Shown one piece after another: positions 1 to 7,930 of a stretch of 64,000 nucleotides of DNA. Under the pieces are notes generated by a model. It was given only the letters and a program-made list of their open reading frames with translations. It was not told where the DNA came from and did not search any database. This stretch comes from Agathobaculum sp. NTUH-O15-33. Its GTDB lineage: Bacteria > Bacillota > Clostridia > Oscillospirales > Butyricicoccaceae. Numbering within the stretch: position 1 is the first letter of the stretch; every line of letters begins with the position of its first letter. The position numbers were made by a program, and so were the translations under genes. The stretch is from assembly GCF_033193315.1 (NCBI RefSeq), contig NZ_CP136187.1, forward strand, positions 3,851,501 to 3,915,500. The letters run 5' to 3'.

Positions 1-22
1 TGCGAGCGCAGCGAGCCACCTA

Positions 23-51
23 TTGACAAGCCCCCGTTTGTTCGGTATGCT
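23..51 (+). promoter_or_regulatory. Promoter for the coiled-coil gene
   Basis: A TTGACA -35 box (23-28) and a TATGCT -10 box (46-51) are separated by 17 bp. They lie about 50 bp upstream of the ATG at 99. This is read from sequence only. Confidence 0.55.
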
Positions 52-98
52 TGAGTATATCGTGATTGTCGGATTTAGGAATAGAGGGATTGATTTTG

Positions 99-428
99 AT
101 GAATGAAAAGGAATTATTAGCTTCCATTTCCGAGCTATTTGAGCAGCAAAATGAGCGAATAGACAAAAAATTCGACAAGATTGATCGAAGGTTCGAGCAG
201 ATCGATCAGAAAGTTGAGCAAATGAACACAGCGCTTTCCAAGCTACAGATCAATCAGGAAGGCATCATCATGCCGCGCCTTGATCTGCTTTTTGAAGGAC
301 ACACCAGCATATTGGAAAAAATGCAGCACGATACCAGACTGCAACTGATTCAAGACCGTGTCGATACGTTGGAAAGTGCCGTGAAATACCTTTCCACCGA
401 GCTAAAGCATTTAAAAAAAGCGGAATAA
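99..428 (+). CDS. Small coiled-coil protein of unknown function
   Basis: 109 residues, almost entirely charged amphipathic helix with heptad patterning (the FDKID/FEQID/VEQMN repeats near residues 25-45), so probably an oligomeric coiled coil. No enzyme motif, signal peptide or membrane segment is seen. The ATG at 99 is chosen over an in-frame TTG at 66 because AGAGGG lies about 10 bases upstream. A promoter lies at 23-51 and a bidirectional terminator follows, so it is probably monocistronic. It resembles many short Clostridia proteins of unknown role; no function is assigned. Confidence 0.7.
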   Translation: MNEKELLASISELFEQQNERIDKKFDKIDRRFEQIDQKVEQMNTALSKLQINQEGIIMPRLDLLFEGHTSILEKMQHDTRLQLIQDRVDTLESAVKYLSTELKHLKKAE

Positions 429-439
429 CTACATAGAAA

Positions 440-483
440 ACGCCTGAGAGCATGTTTATAACTTGCTCTCAGGCGTTTTTTTC
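440..483. terminator. Bidirectional intrinsic terminator
   Basis: A 12-bp stem (CGCCTGAGAGCA with its complement) is followed by a T run on the + strand and preceded by an A run. It sits between the convergent coiled-coil and EamA genes and can serve both. Confidence 0.85.
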
Positions 484-488
484 ATTCT

Positions 489-1403
489 TTAGTCGCTCGC
501 CGCCGCGCGCCGCGCGCCGCCTATCCGTTCCGGCAGCTGCGCCAGAACGATGGCGGCAAACATGAGCACGCACCCAAACAGCTCGCGCACGCTCAGAGTC
601 TGCCCCAAAATCAGCCAACCCGCCAAAACGGAAATCACCGATTCCAGACTCATGATGAGCGAGGCCACGGCCGGGTTCATGCCCTTTTGCCCGACGATCT
701 GCAGCGTATAGCCCACGCCGCTGGACAGCAGGCCCGCGTACAAAACAGGCGCCCACGCCGCGAGGAGCTGCTCCCACGAGGGCTGCTCGAACACCAGCAT
801 GCCGACGGCGGCAAAACCCGCGCACACAAAAAACTGGATGCACGACATTTTAACGCAATCCACCTTGGGCGAAAAATGGTCGATGACCAGAATATGCAGC
901 GAAAACAGCAGCGCGCAGATCAGCACCAAGCCGTCCCCCAAGCTGATGGAGAACCCATCCTTGATGCAGAGCAGGTACAGGCCAACGAGCGCCAGCCCCA
1001 CCCCGCACCACACCTTTGCGCCGCACCGGCGGCCAAACAGCAGGCCGATCAGCGGCACGATCAGGATATAGCACGCGGTTAGAAAGCCCGCTTTGCCTAC
1101 CGTGGTGTACAAGATGCCGACCTGCTGAAACACGCTGGCAAAGCACAGCACCGCGCCGCAGCACACGCCGCCGAGCAGCAGCGCCCGGCGGGCTTTTCGC
1201 CCTTCCTCCCGCGTTTGCTTGGGATTTGTTCCCGTTTGGCGCAGCACGGCGATCACCGGTAAAAGCGCAAGCCCGCCGATGACCGAACGCGCGCACACAA
1301 ACGTAAACGGGCCGACGTGCTCCATGCCCACGCTCTGCGCCACAAAGGCAACGCCCCAAATGGTGGCGGTCAGTAACAATAACAGTGAATTTTTTAACTT
1401 CAT
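489..1403 (-). CDS. EamA/DMT-family transporter
   Basis: 304 residues with about ten hydrophobic segments arranged as two EamA repeats, the normal size for a drug/metabolite transporter of the RhaT/YdcZ-like class. The first segment starts immediately after the initiator, and the second half holds the typical 'LxSLESVxSVLAGWLILGQ' region. The cargo (amino acid, nucleoside or other metabolite) cannot be told from sequence. It begins 11 bp after the glgP stop on the same strand with an AAAGGG ribosome site, so it is probably the last gene of the malQ-glgP transcript. It ends at the 440-483 terminator. Confidence 0.85.
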   Translation of the reverse strand: MKLKNSLLLLLTATIWGVAFVAQSVGMEHVGPFTFVCARSVIGGLALLPVIAVLRQTGTNPKQTREEGRKARRALLLGGVCCGAVLCFASVFQQVGILYTTVGKAGFLTACYILIVPLIGLLFGRRCGAKVWCGVGLALVGLYLLCIKDGFSISLGDGLVLICALLFSLHILVIDHFSPKVDCVKMSCIQFFVCAGFAAVGMLVFEQPSWEQLLAAWAPVLYAGLLSSGVGYTLQIVGQKGMNPAVASLIMSLESVISVLAGWLILGQTLSVRELFGCVLMFAAIVLAQLPERIGGARRAAASD

Positions 1404-1413
1404 AGAGACCCTT

Positions 1414-3783
1414 TTATTTTACCTTTTCAATCTGCCAGATATCGCGCGCGTATTCCGCGATTGCGCGGTCGGAAGAGAATTTGCCGCACATGCAGATGTT
1501 GTGCCAGCCCTTTTTCGCAAAGGCAAGCTCATCCTGCGCGTCGCGGTTGACCTGCTTCTTCGCATCCAGATAGCGGCCAAAGTCCAGCATAAGATAATAC
1601 TGGTCCGGGCGCTGCCAGTCCGCGCCGTGCAGGATCGAATCGTACAGCTCGCGGAAATCGCCAGAGCCGCCGTCGTTCAGCGTGCCGTTGACGAGCGCGT
1701 CCATCACGCGGTGCACGCGGCCGTCGGATTCGTAAATGCCGTGGGGATTGTAATCGTTCGCGCGGTCGTTTATTTCTTCCACATGCGCGCCGAAAATGTA
1801 GTTGTTGCTTTCGCCCGCTTCCTCGACGATCTCGACGTTCGCGCCGTCCAGCGTGCCGAGCGTGACCGAGCCGTTCGCCATCAACTTCATGTTGCCGGTG
1901 CCGCTGGCTTCGGTGCCCGCGGTGGATATCTGCTCGGAAACATCGGCCGCCGCGACCATATACTCCGCGCAGGAAACATTATAGTTGGGCACAAAGACGA
2001 CGCGCAGCTTTTGCCGCACCTGCGGATCGTTTTCTATCACGCGGGCCACCTCGCCGATCAGCTTGATAATCGCCTTGGCGCGGCGGTAGCCCGGGGCCGA
2101 TTTGCCCGCGAAGAAATAGGTGGTGGGCTTAAAATCGTTTAGCTGGCCTTCCTTGATCTCGTAATACAGCTCCAAAACAGCCAAAATGTTCAGGAACTGG
2201 CGCTTATACTCATGGATGCGCTTGATCTGCACATCAAACAGGCGGGTCGGGTCGACGGTGATGCCGTGCGTCTTTTGCAGCCAATCGGCAAATTCGCCGC
2301 GGCGGGTGCGCTTAATGGCAAGGAATTCGCGCATCACGGCTTCGTCGTTCTCATAACGCGTCAGCTCGGTTAGGGCGGAAAGGTCGGTCAGCCACCGGTC
2401 GGAACCGAGCAAGCGGGTGAGCAGCGCGGCGAGTTCCGGGTTGCACAGGGCAAGCCAGCGCCGCTGGGTCACGCCGTTGGTCTTGTTCTGGAAGCGCTCG
2501 GGATAGACGGAATACCAATCGCGCAGCACGCGGTTTTTGAGAATCTCGGTATGCAGGCGCGCCACGCCGTTGACATAGCGGCCCGCGAACACGGCCAAAT
2601 CGGCCATGTGGGCGCAGTTGTCCCGGGTAATAGACAGGCGGCCCACCACATCGCCGGGCACGCCTTTTTCCGAAAGCTCCTGCCGCAGCTTGCCGTCGAT
2701 CTTCTCAATGATCGGGTACAGGCCGGGCACGGCGCGTTCCAGCAAATGGCGCGGTAAGGTTTCCAGCGCTTCGGGCATAACGGTGTGGTTGGTGTAGGAG
2801 AAAACGCCGCGCGTAATCGCGAAGGCGGCTTCAAAATCCAGCCCTTCCTGCATCAGCAGGCGCACCAGTTCGGGAATGGCAAGCACGGGGTGCGTATCGT
2901 TGAGCTGTACGGCGTGCAGGGCGGCAAACTGCGAAAAATCGTTTCCGTGCCGCTTCTTATACTGCCGCAGCATATCCTGCAAGGACGCGGAGGAGAAGAA
3001 ATACTCCTGCTCCAGACGGAGCACCTTGCCCTCGTCACCCGAATCGTTCGGGTAAAGCACGCGGGAGATATCCTCCGCGCGGTTCTTTTCCGCGACCGAG
3101 CCGTCGTAATCCTGATTGTTGAAGCGGACAAAATCGAACGGCTCCACCGGCTCGGCCTGCCACAGGCGCAGCGTGCCGATGTGATCCGTGCCGTAGCCCA
3201 AAACCGGCATATCATACGGCACGGCGCGCACGGTGCGGCAGCCGTATTCGATCAAAACCGTCTCATCCTCGCGGCGGATCGACCACGGATCGCCGTATTT
3301 GGTCCAATCGTCCGGCACTTCCTTTTGGAAGCCGTTATCGATCTGCTGCTTAAACAGGCCGTAACGGTAGCGGATGCCGTAGCCGTCCAGCGGCAGTTCC
3401 AGCGTGGCGGCGGAATCCAAATAGCACGCGGCCAAGCGGCCAAGGCCGCCGTTGCCGAGCGCGGCGTCCTCTACCTGTTCCAGATCGGCGAGGGATACGC
3501 CCTCGGCCCGCATCATCTCGTCGACCTCTTTCGTCAGGCCGAGGCAGAGCAGGTTATTGAAGATCGCGCGGCCCACCAAAAACTCCGCGGAAAAGTAAAG
3601 CGCGTGGCGCGCGTTTAAATGCTGCTCGCGGCTCTTCTGCCAATCATCCGTGATCACGCCCACCAGCGAGCGCGACAGCGCCGTGTGCAGCTCCGCCGGG
3701 GTGGCGGTCGCAAGGGTCTTGTGATAATCGGTCTTGAGCGCGAAATTCATCGCTGCCTTTACGGCTTTGGTTCGTTCATTCAT
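1414..3783 (-). CDS. glgP: Glycogen/starch phosphorylase
   Basis: Glycogen phosphorylase (GT35) releases glucose-1-phosphate from alpha-1,4-glucans, and 789 residues is the family length. The N-terminal half has the conserved 'EDAALGNGGLGRLAACYLDS' stretch. The C-terminal third has the pyridoxal-phosphate lysine motif 'EASGTGNMKLMANG' and the glycine-rich 'GTLDGANVEI' region. The ATG at 3783 has an AAGGAGG ribosome site 8-9 bases upstream. The upstream malQ frame runs into it without a stop, so one 1290-codon reading frame covers both (see malQ). It works with malQ in glycogen or maltodextrin breakdown in the cytoplasm. Function is secure; whether it is made separately or fused is open. Confidence 0.93.
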   Translation of the reverse strand: MNERTKAVKAAMNFALKTDYHKTLATATPAELHTALSRSLVGVITDDWQKSREQHLNARHALYFSAEFLVGRAIFNNLLCLGLTKEVDEMMRAEGVSLADLEQVEDAALGNGGLGRLAACYLDSAATLELPLDGYGIRYRYGLFKQQIDNGFQKEVPDDWTKYGDPWSIRREDETVLIEYGCRTVRAVPYDMPVLGYGTDHIGTLRLWQAEPVEPFDFVRFNNQDYDGSVAEKNRAEDISRVLYPNDSGDEGKVLRLEQEYFFSSASLQDMLRQYKKRHGNDFSQFAALHAVQLNDTHPVLAIPELVRLLMQEGLDFEAAFAITRGVFSYTNHTVMPEALETLPRHLLERAVPGLYPIIEKIDGKLRQELSEKGVPGDVVGRLSITRDNCAHMADLAVFAGRYVNGVARLHTEILKNRVLRDWYSVYPERFQNKTNGVTQRRWLALCNPELAALLTRLLGSDRWLTDLSALTELTRYENDEAVMREFLAIKRTRRGEFADWLQKTHGITVDPTRLFDVQIKRIHEYKRQFLNILAVLELYYEIKEGQLNDFKPTTYFFAGKSAPGYRRAKAIIKLIGEVARVIENDPQVRQKLRVVFVPNYNVSCAEYMVAAADVSEQISTAGTEASGTGNMKLMANGSVTLGTLDGANVEIVEEAGESNNYIFGAHVEEINDRANDYNPHGIYESDGRVHRVMDALVNGTLNDGGSGDFRELYDSILHGADWQRPDQYYLMLDFGRYLDAKKQVNRDAQDELAFAKKGWHNICMCGKFSSDRAIAEYARDIWQIEKVK

Positions 3784-5286
3784 CTGTGTGTCCTCCTTAT
3801 CCTCCAAAAGCGGCAAGCGGCGGTACAGCGCCGTTTCGCGCCGAAGCCGCGCCGCTAATGTTCCATCAAATTGGCCGGCGCAAAGGCGCCAGACCCAGTT
3901 GCCCCCGAGCGTCGAAGGCGTGTTCATCCGCGCTTCCGACGATAGGCCGAGTATATCCTGCATGGGCACGATGGCAAGATCGGCCACGCTGGCCCATACC
4001 GAGCGCAAAACGCCCCAGTTCAGGCCCTCCCGCTCGTTTAGGCGCAGATAGGCCTTGGCAAAGGCCACGTCCGCGGGCGGCGCGGCGCGCATCCAGCCCA
4101 TGATCGTATCGTTATCGTGCGTGCCGGGGTAGACCACGCAGTGCTTTTCGTAGTTATGGGGCAGGTAATCGCTGTTTTCGCGGCTGTCAAAGGCGAATTG
4201 CAGCACCTTCATGCCGGGGTAGCCGGTCCCGCGCAGCAGGGCGCGCACCGAATCGGTCAGGTAGCCGAGGTCCTCCGCGATCACCGGCAGCGGGCCGAGC
4301 GCTTTTTCCGCCGCGCGGAACAGGCGGATGCCCGGCCCCTTGCGCCAGCGGCCGCGTTTTGCGTCTGCATCGCCCGCGGGCACGGCGTAATAGCTGTCAA
4401 ACCCGCGAAAATGGTCGATACGCAGCCGGTCAAACCGGGAAAGCAGCACGGAAAGCCGCCTGATCCACCAGCGAAAGCCGTCCTTTTCCATCACGTCCCA
4501 ATCGTACAGCGGGTTGCCCCAAAGCTGCCCGCCGTCCGTAAACCCATCCGGCGGCACGCCCGCGACCTCGCGCGGCAAGCGGTCGCCGTCCAGTTGGAAC
4601 TGGACCGGGTCGGCCCACACCTCCGCCGAATCGAGCGCGGCATAAATGGGCAGATCGCCGATCAGGCGAACGCCCTTTTGCGCCGCGTATGCGCGCAGCG
4701 CGTTCCACTGGCGGAAAAATAAGTACTGCACCGCGCTCCAAAAGGAGGTCTGTTCAGCCAAGTCCCACTCGGCACGCCGCATTGCGGCAGGCTCGCGAAA
4801 GCGAAAATCGCGTTCCCACGCCGTCCACGGCGCGCCGCCGTGCGTTTCCTTTAGCGCCATGAACAGCGCGTAAGGCCGCAGCCAGTCGGCGTTTGTTTGC
4901 TTAAACCGCCGCAGATCGGCGGGCGGACTTTTCAGCAGGCGGCGAACGGCCTGCCTCAGCACCGGGAACCGGTTTCGATACAAAAGCCCATAGTCGACCC
5001 GCGCGGGGTCACATCCCCAGTCTATGCCCCGCAGCTCGGCCGGAGTGAGTAACCCATCCCGGACCAGCTCATCCAGATCGATCAGGTAGGGGTTACCGGC
5101 AAGCGCGGAAAAGGACTGGTACGGCGAATCGCCGTAGCCGGTGGGGCAGATGGGCAAAAGCTGCCAGTAGGACTGCCCGGCATCGGCCAAAAAATCGATA
5201 AAGCGCCGTGCCTCGCGTCCCATGGCGCCCACGCCGTGGGGCGAGGGGAGAGAGGTCAGATGCAGTAAAATACCGCTTTGGCGCAT
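3784..5286 (-). CDS. malQ: 4-alpha-glucanotransferase (amylomaltase)
   Basis: GH77 amylomaltase that disproportionates maltodextrins. It starts 'MRQSGILLHLTSLPSPHGVG', the family N-terminus, at ATG 5286 behind AAAGGGGGTG. Catalytic-region signatures are present: 'RIDHFRGF' with the nucleophile Asp, 'IAEDLG' with the acid/base Glu, and 'YPGTHDNDT'. About 500 residues is normal. There is no stop before glgP: after 'YRRLPLL' the frame continues through the glgP ribosome site. One extra T in the TTTT run near 3804-3808 would give GGA GGA TAA just before the glgP SD, the usual arrangement. A lost base (mutation or sequencing error) is therefore more likely than a true bifunctional enzyme. Confidence 0.9.
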
Positions 5287-5487
5287 GCGGTCACCCCCTT
5301 TCCAGTGAAAACTCCATAGAGCAAGCATATAACATTTTTCGGTAAAATGCAAGGCGCGGGGCGTGAACAGCGCAAAAAGCTGTTGCAGTTTTCGGGAAAA
5401 AGTGGTAAGTTAAAGATACCGAAAGCCGCGCCGTATGGCGGCGCGCCAACCGGTGCAGACTATGTTTTGGAAAAGAGGCGGTTCTTT

Positions 5488-5802
5488 ATGATGGAAAAGT
5501 TAAGCGACGACTTAAAGAAGATCTTCTTGGCCGGCGTGGGCGCGGTCAGCGTGACGGCGGAAAAGTCTGGCGAACTCATCGATAAGCTTGTCGAAAAGGG
5601 CCAGCTTACCGTGGAGCAGGGCAAGGTGCTCAACGAGGAGCTCAAGCACACCGCCAAGGAAAAGGTGAAAAGCGCGCTCGATATCGACGACAGCGCCGAA
5701 GGCATAGCTGCCCGTATGGACAAAATGACGCCCGAGGAGCTTGCCGTCCTGCGCGCAAAGCTCGATGCACTCCAAGGCGGGGACGCATCCAAGGAAGGGT
5801 AA
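5488..5802 (+). CDS. Phasin-family-like small protein
   Basis: 104 residues, helical and charged, beginning 'MMEKLSDDLKKIFLAGVGAVSVTAEKS'. This N-terminal helix followed by 'LVEKGQLTVEQGK' is typical of the phasin/PhaF-like proteins annotated in Firmicutes. Such proteins bind granule or membrane surfaces in other groups, but their role in Clostridia is not established. The start is chosen for the AAGAGG site about 8 bases upstream; the longer frame back to 5347 lacks one. It lies directly before the AarF kinase gene on the same strand, with a hairpin between them. Confidence 0.65.
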   Translation: MMEKLSDDLKKIFLAGVGAVSVTAEKSGELIDKLVEKGQLTVEQGKVLNEELKHTAKEKVKSALDIDDSAEGIAARMDKMTPEELAVLRAKLDALQGGDASKEG

Positions 5803-5805
5803 AAC

Positions 5806-5849
5806 CTGCCCGCGGCTTTTCCCCAAACGGGAAAGCCGCGGGCGATTTT
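5806..5849 (+). terminator. Hairpin between phasin-like gene and aarF
   Basis: An almost perfect 15-bp stem (GCCCGCGGCTTT paired with AAAGCCGCGGGC), with a short tail of four T interrupted by bases. It may terminate or attenuate transcription before aarF. Confidence 0.55.
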
Positions 5850-5871
5850 CTATTGTAAAGTGGAGAAAAAA

Positions 5872-7455
5872 ATGGACGAGAAAAAAACCGGCCGTGGATC
5901 GCGCCTCGGCGAGATCCTGTCGGTTCTGCGCCGGAACGACGTCATGCACGGGCTGGACCCCAAAAAGCTGCGCACGATCTTGGAGGAGCTTGGCCCCACC
6001 TTTATCAAGCTGGGGCAGATCCTGTCCATGCGCGCCGACCTGATCCCGCGCAAATATTGCGACGAGCTGGAAAACCTGCGCACCGAAGTAACCCCCATGC
6101 CCTTTGAAGAGGTGGAGGCCGTGGTGACCGAGGAATACGGCGCCGCGCTTACCGACCTATTTTCCTCGTTCGACGCAAAGGCCTTGGGCTCGGCCTCCAT
6201 GGCGCAGGTGCACAAGGCCGTGCTGAAAAGCAGCGGCGAAACCGTGGCCGTCAAAGTGCAGCGGCGCGGGATTTTTGAGACCATGCAGCGCGACATGCAG
6301 CTGCTGCGCCGCGCCGCGGGCATGCTCAAGGCCGTCACGGGCGAGGGCATGCTGGACGATCTGCTTACGATCTTAAACGAAATGTGGGTCGCCGCGCTGG
6401 AGGAAATGGATTTTATCATAGAGGCCGAACATATGGAGCGCTTTGCGCGCGATAACGAGGGCATTGTTTACACCGGCTGCCCGGTGGTAAAGCGCAACCT
6501 GACCACGCGGCGCATTCTGGTGATGGAGTATATCGACGGCATTCCGATCAACGATCTGGATGCGCTTAATAGCGCCGGGTACGATCCGGAGGAGATCGGC
6601 GCCAAGCTGGCCGAAAGCTATGCCCGGCAGGTGCTGGACAACGGTTTTTTCCACGCCGACCCGCACCCGGGCAACTTATTTGTGCGCGGCGGTAAAATAG
6701 AATGGCTCGATCTGGGCATGATGGGCGAACTGACCGGCCGCGACCGGCAGCTGTTCGGCAAGCTGATCTTCGCCTTTGTTTCGGGCGATGTGTACGCCCT
6801 CAAGGACGCGGCGCTGCTGCTCGGCGTGCAGCGCGGCGAGATCGACCACGCGGCGCTGTACGGCGATATCGACCTGCTGCTTTCCAAGTACGGCACGGCG
6901 GCCTTCGCGGAGATCGATCTGGGCGAAGCCTTGCGCGACCTGACCGATATTTTCAACCGCTACCATCTGGGCCTGTCGCCCGGCCTGAGCATGCTCGCGC
7001 GCGGCGTGATGACGATCGAAGGGGTATTGAGCCGCGTCAGCCCGTCGATCAATTTTATTCAGATCTTCTCCGGCCATATGACGGAGGCCGGCTTTGAACG
7101 GGAGGGCCTCGCGCACGAGCTGCGCGAGCAGGGCATGCGCCTGCTTCACACGCTGCACAAGGCCGTGGATATCCCTTCTTATATGGCGGATGTGCTGAAA
7201 ATGACGGTCAAGGGCCAGACCAAGGTCAATCTTGAGCTGACCGGCTCGGAGGAGCCGCTCCGCCGCATTGACCGCATGGTGGACAAGCTGATCCTCGCGA
7301 TCATCACCACCGGCCTGCTGGTCGGCTCCAGCCTGATCTGCACGACCGATATGAAGGGCAAGCTGTTCGGCATTCCCGCCCTCGGCGCGGTGGGCTATCT
7401 GCTCGCCATCCTGCTCGGCCTGCGCCTTTTATACGATATCGCACGGAAACGGTAG
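5872..7455 (+). CDS. AarF/UbiB-family atypical protein kinase
   Basis: 527 residues. The ABC1/UbiB kinase-like core shows the Ala-rich P-loop replacement region ('GSASMAQVHKA'), the VAIK-equivalent 'VAVKVQRRG', the catalytic-loop-like 'HADPHPGN' and the metal-binding 'LDLGMMG'. Two membrane helices end the protein (about 470-490 and 500-522), as in UbiB. In other organisms the family supports ubiquinone or isoprenoid-lipid handling; the role in anaerobic Clostridia is unknown. ATG 5872 is preferred to GTG 5860 because GGAG lies just upstream. The pairing with a phasin-like gene suggests a lipid- or membrane-related job. Confidence 0.88.
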   Translation: MDEKKTGRGSRLGEILSVLRRNDVMHGLDPKKLRTILEELGPTFIKLGQILSMRADLIPRKYCDELENLRTEVTPMPFEEVEAVVTEEYGAALTDLFSSFDAKALGSASMAQVHKAVLKSSGETVAVKVQRRGIFETMQRDMQLLRRAAGMLKAVTGEGMLDDLLTILNEMWVAALEEMDFIIEAEHMERFARDNEGIVYTGCPVVKRNLTTRRILVMEYIDGIPINDLDALNSAGYDPEEIGAKLAESYARQVLDNGFFHADPHPGNLFVRGGKIEWLDLGMMGELTGRDRQLFGKLIFAFVSGDVYALKDAALLLGVQRGEIDHAALYGDIDLLLSKYGTAAFAEIDLGEALRDLTDIFNRYHLGLSPGLSMLARGVMTIEGVLSRVSPSINFIQIFSGHMTEAGFEREGLAHELREQGMRLLHTLHKAVDIPSYMADVLKMTVKGQTKVNLELTGSEEPLRRIDRMVDKLILAIITTGLLVGSSLICTTDMKGKLFGIPALGAVGYLLAILLGLRLLYDIARKR

Positions 7456-7469
7456 AAAGACTAAAAAAA

Positions 7470-7509
7470 ACAAGCCCGATTTGGCGATACCAAATCGGGC
7501 TTGTTTTTA
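7470..7509. terminator. Bidirectional terminator, aarF and original tRNA operon end
   Basis: CAAGCCCGATTTGG pairs with CCAAATCGGGCTTG, followed by TTTTT. It ends aarF. Before the island inserted, it would also have ended the leftward tRNA-Asn/Trp/Thr operon, whose 3' remnant begins right here. Confidence 0.85.
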
Positions 7510-7557
7510 TGGAGCTGTTGACGAGATTCGAACTCGTGACCTCATCCTTACCAAGGA
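7504..7557. repeat. attL: left attachment repeat, tRNA-Thr 3' remnant
   Basis: 54 bp identical to 51961-52014. Positions 7510-7557 are the 3' half of tRNA-Thr (minus strand, including CCA) up to the anticodon stem, after which homology stops abruptly at 7558. This is the standard scar of integration into a tRNA gene. Confidence 0.92.
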
Positions 7558-7598
7558 GAGCAAACTCGCATATTTTCTGGGTTTCGAGGCGTAAAGCA

Positions 7599-7615
7599 AC
7601 CAATGTGTAACCAAT
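7599..7615 (+). other. Candidate integrase arm site (left)
   Basis: ACCAATGTGTAACCAAT lies 42 bp inside attL. It matches ACCAATCTGTAACCATT at 51837-51853 (15 of 17) in the same orientation, so the joined attP would have one copy on each side of the core. Confidence 0.45.
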
Positions 7616-7629
7616 AACATCGGATTGAC

Positions 7630-7699
7630 TACACTAAACTGGACAAAAAAGATAATATCTTGCTACAATAGAGAAAAAGAATGAAGGAAAATGGCAGCC
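7630..7699 (+). mobile_element. Solo end of an IS3-family element
   Basis: About 60 bp ('TAAACTGGACA...AAAAGATAA...TCTTGCTACAATAGAGAAAAAGAA') matches the terminal and upstream region of the IS3-type element at 44112-44460, in inverted orientation. No transposase gene follows, so it is a remnant. Confidence 0.6.
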
Positions 7700-7738
7700 A
7701 TCTGCACATCCCAGAAACTTAGCTTTTTCTGACCGGCC

Positions 7739-7905
7739 CTATGCCGCGTCTTTGTAAATCACCAGCTTGCGGATGATGTAATTATAAAGGAAAACAACAC
7801 CGGTCGCAATGATTTTTGCAATCATTTGCTCCAGTAAAAACTGTCCTTTCTTAATAGGTAAAAGCTGTTGTGTTTTATCAGTTGCCGTTATATAGTAAAG
7901 ATAAG
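7739..7905 (-). pseudogene. GtrA-family membrane protein C-terminal fragment
   Basis: Reading leftwards there is a frame of about 55 codons ending 'KIIATGVVFLYNYIIRKLVI' plus a few residues and TAG at 7739. This is the typical last helix of GtrA-like flippase-associated proteins. No start codon or upstream domain exists because a stop lies near 7908. The fragment underlies the promoter of the DUF4157 gene and is too short for the ORF callers. Confidence 0.5.
7868..7896 (+). promoter_or_regulatory. Probable promoter of the DUF4157 gene
   Basis: TTGTGT (7868-7873), 17 bp, TATAGT (7891-7896), giving a short leader before the AAAGGAGGG site and ATG 7931. The shared operator seen at the other block A promoters is not obvious here. 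Confidence 0.45.
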
Positions 7906-7930
7906 ATCACTGCGCGAAAGGAGGGCTATT

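Noticed and set aside
1219..2142. 307-codon + strand frame antisense to the EamA gene and glgP
   Set aside because: Composition (Arg/Val/Ala-rich without domains) and overlap with two well-supported genes show it is a shadow.
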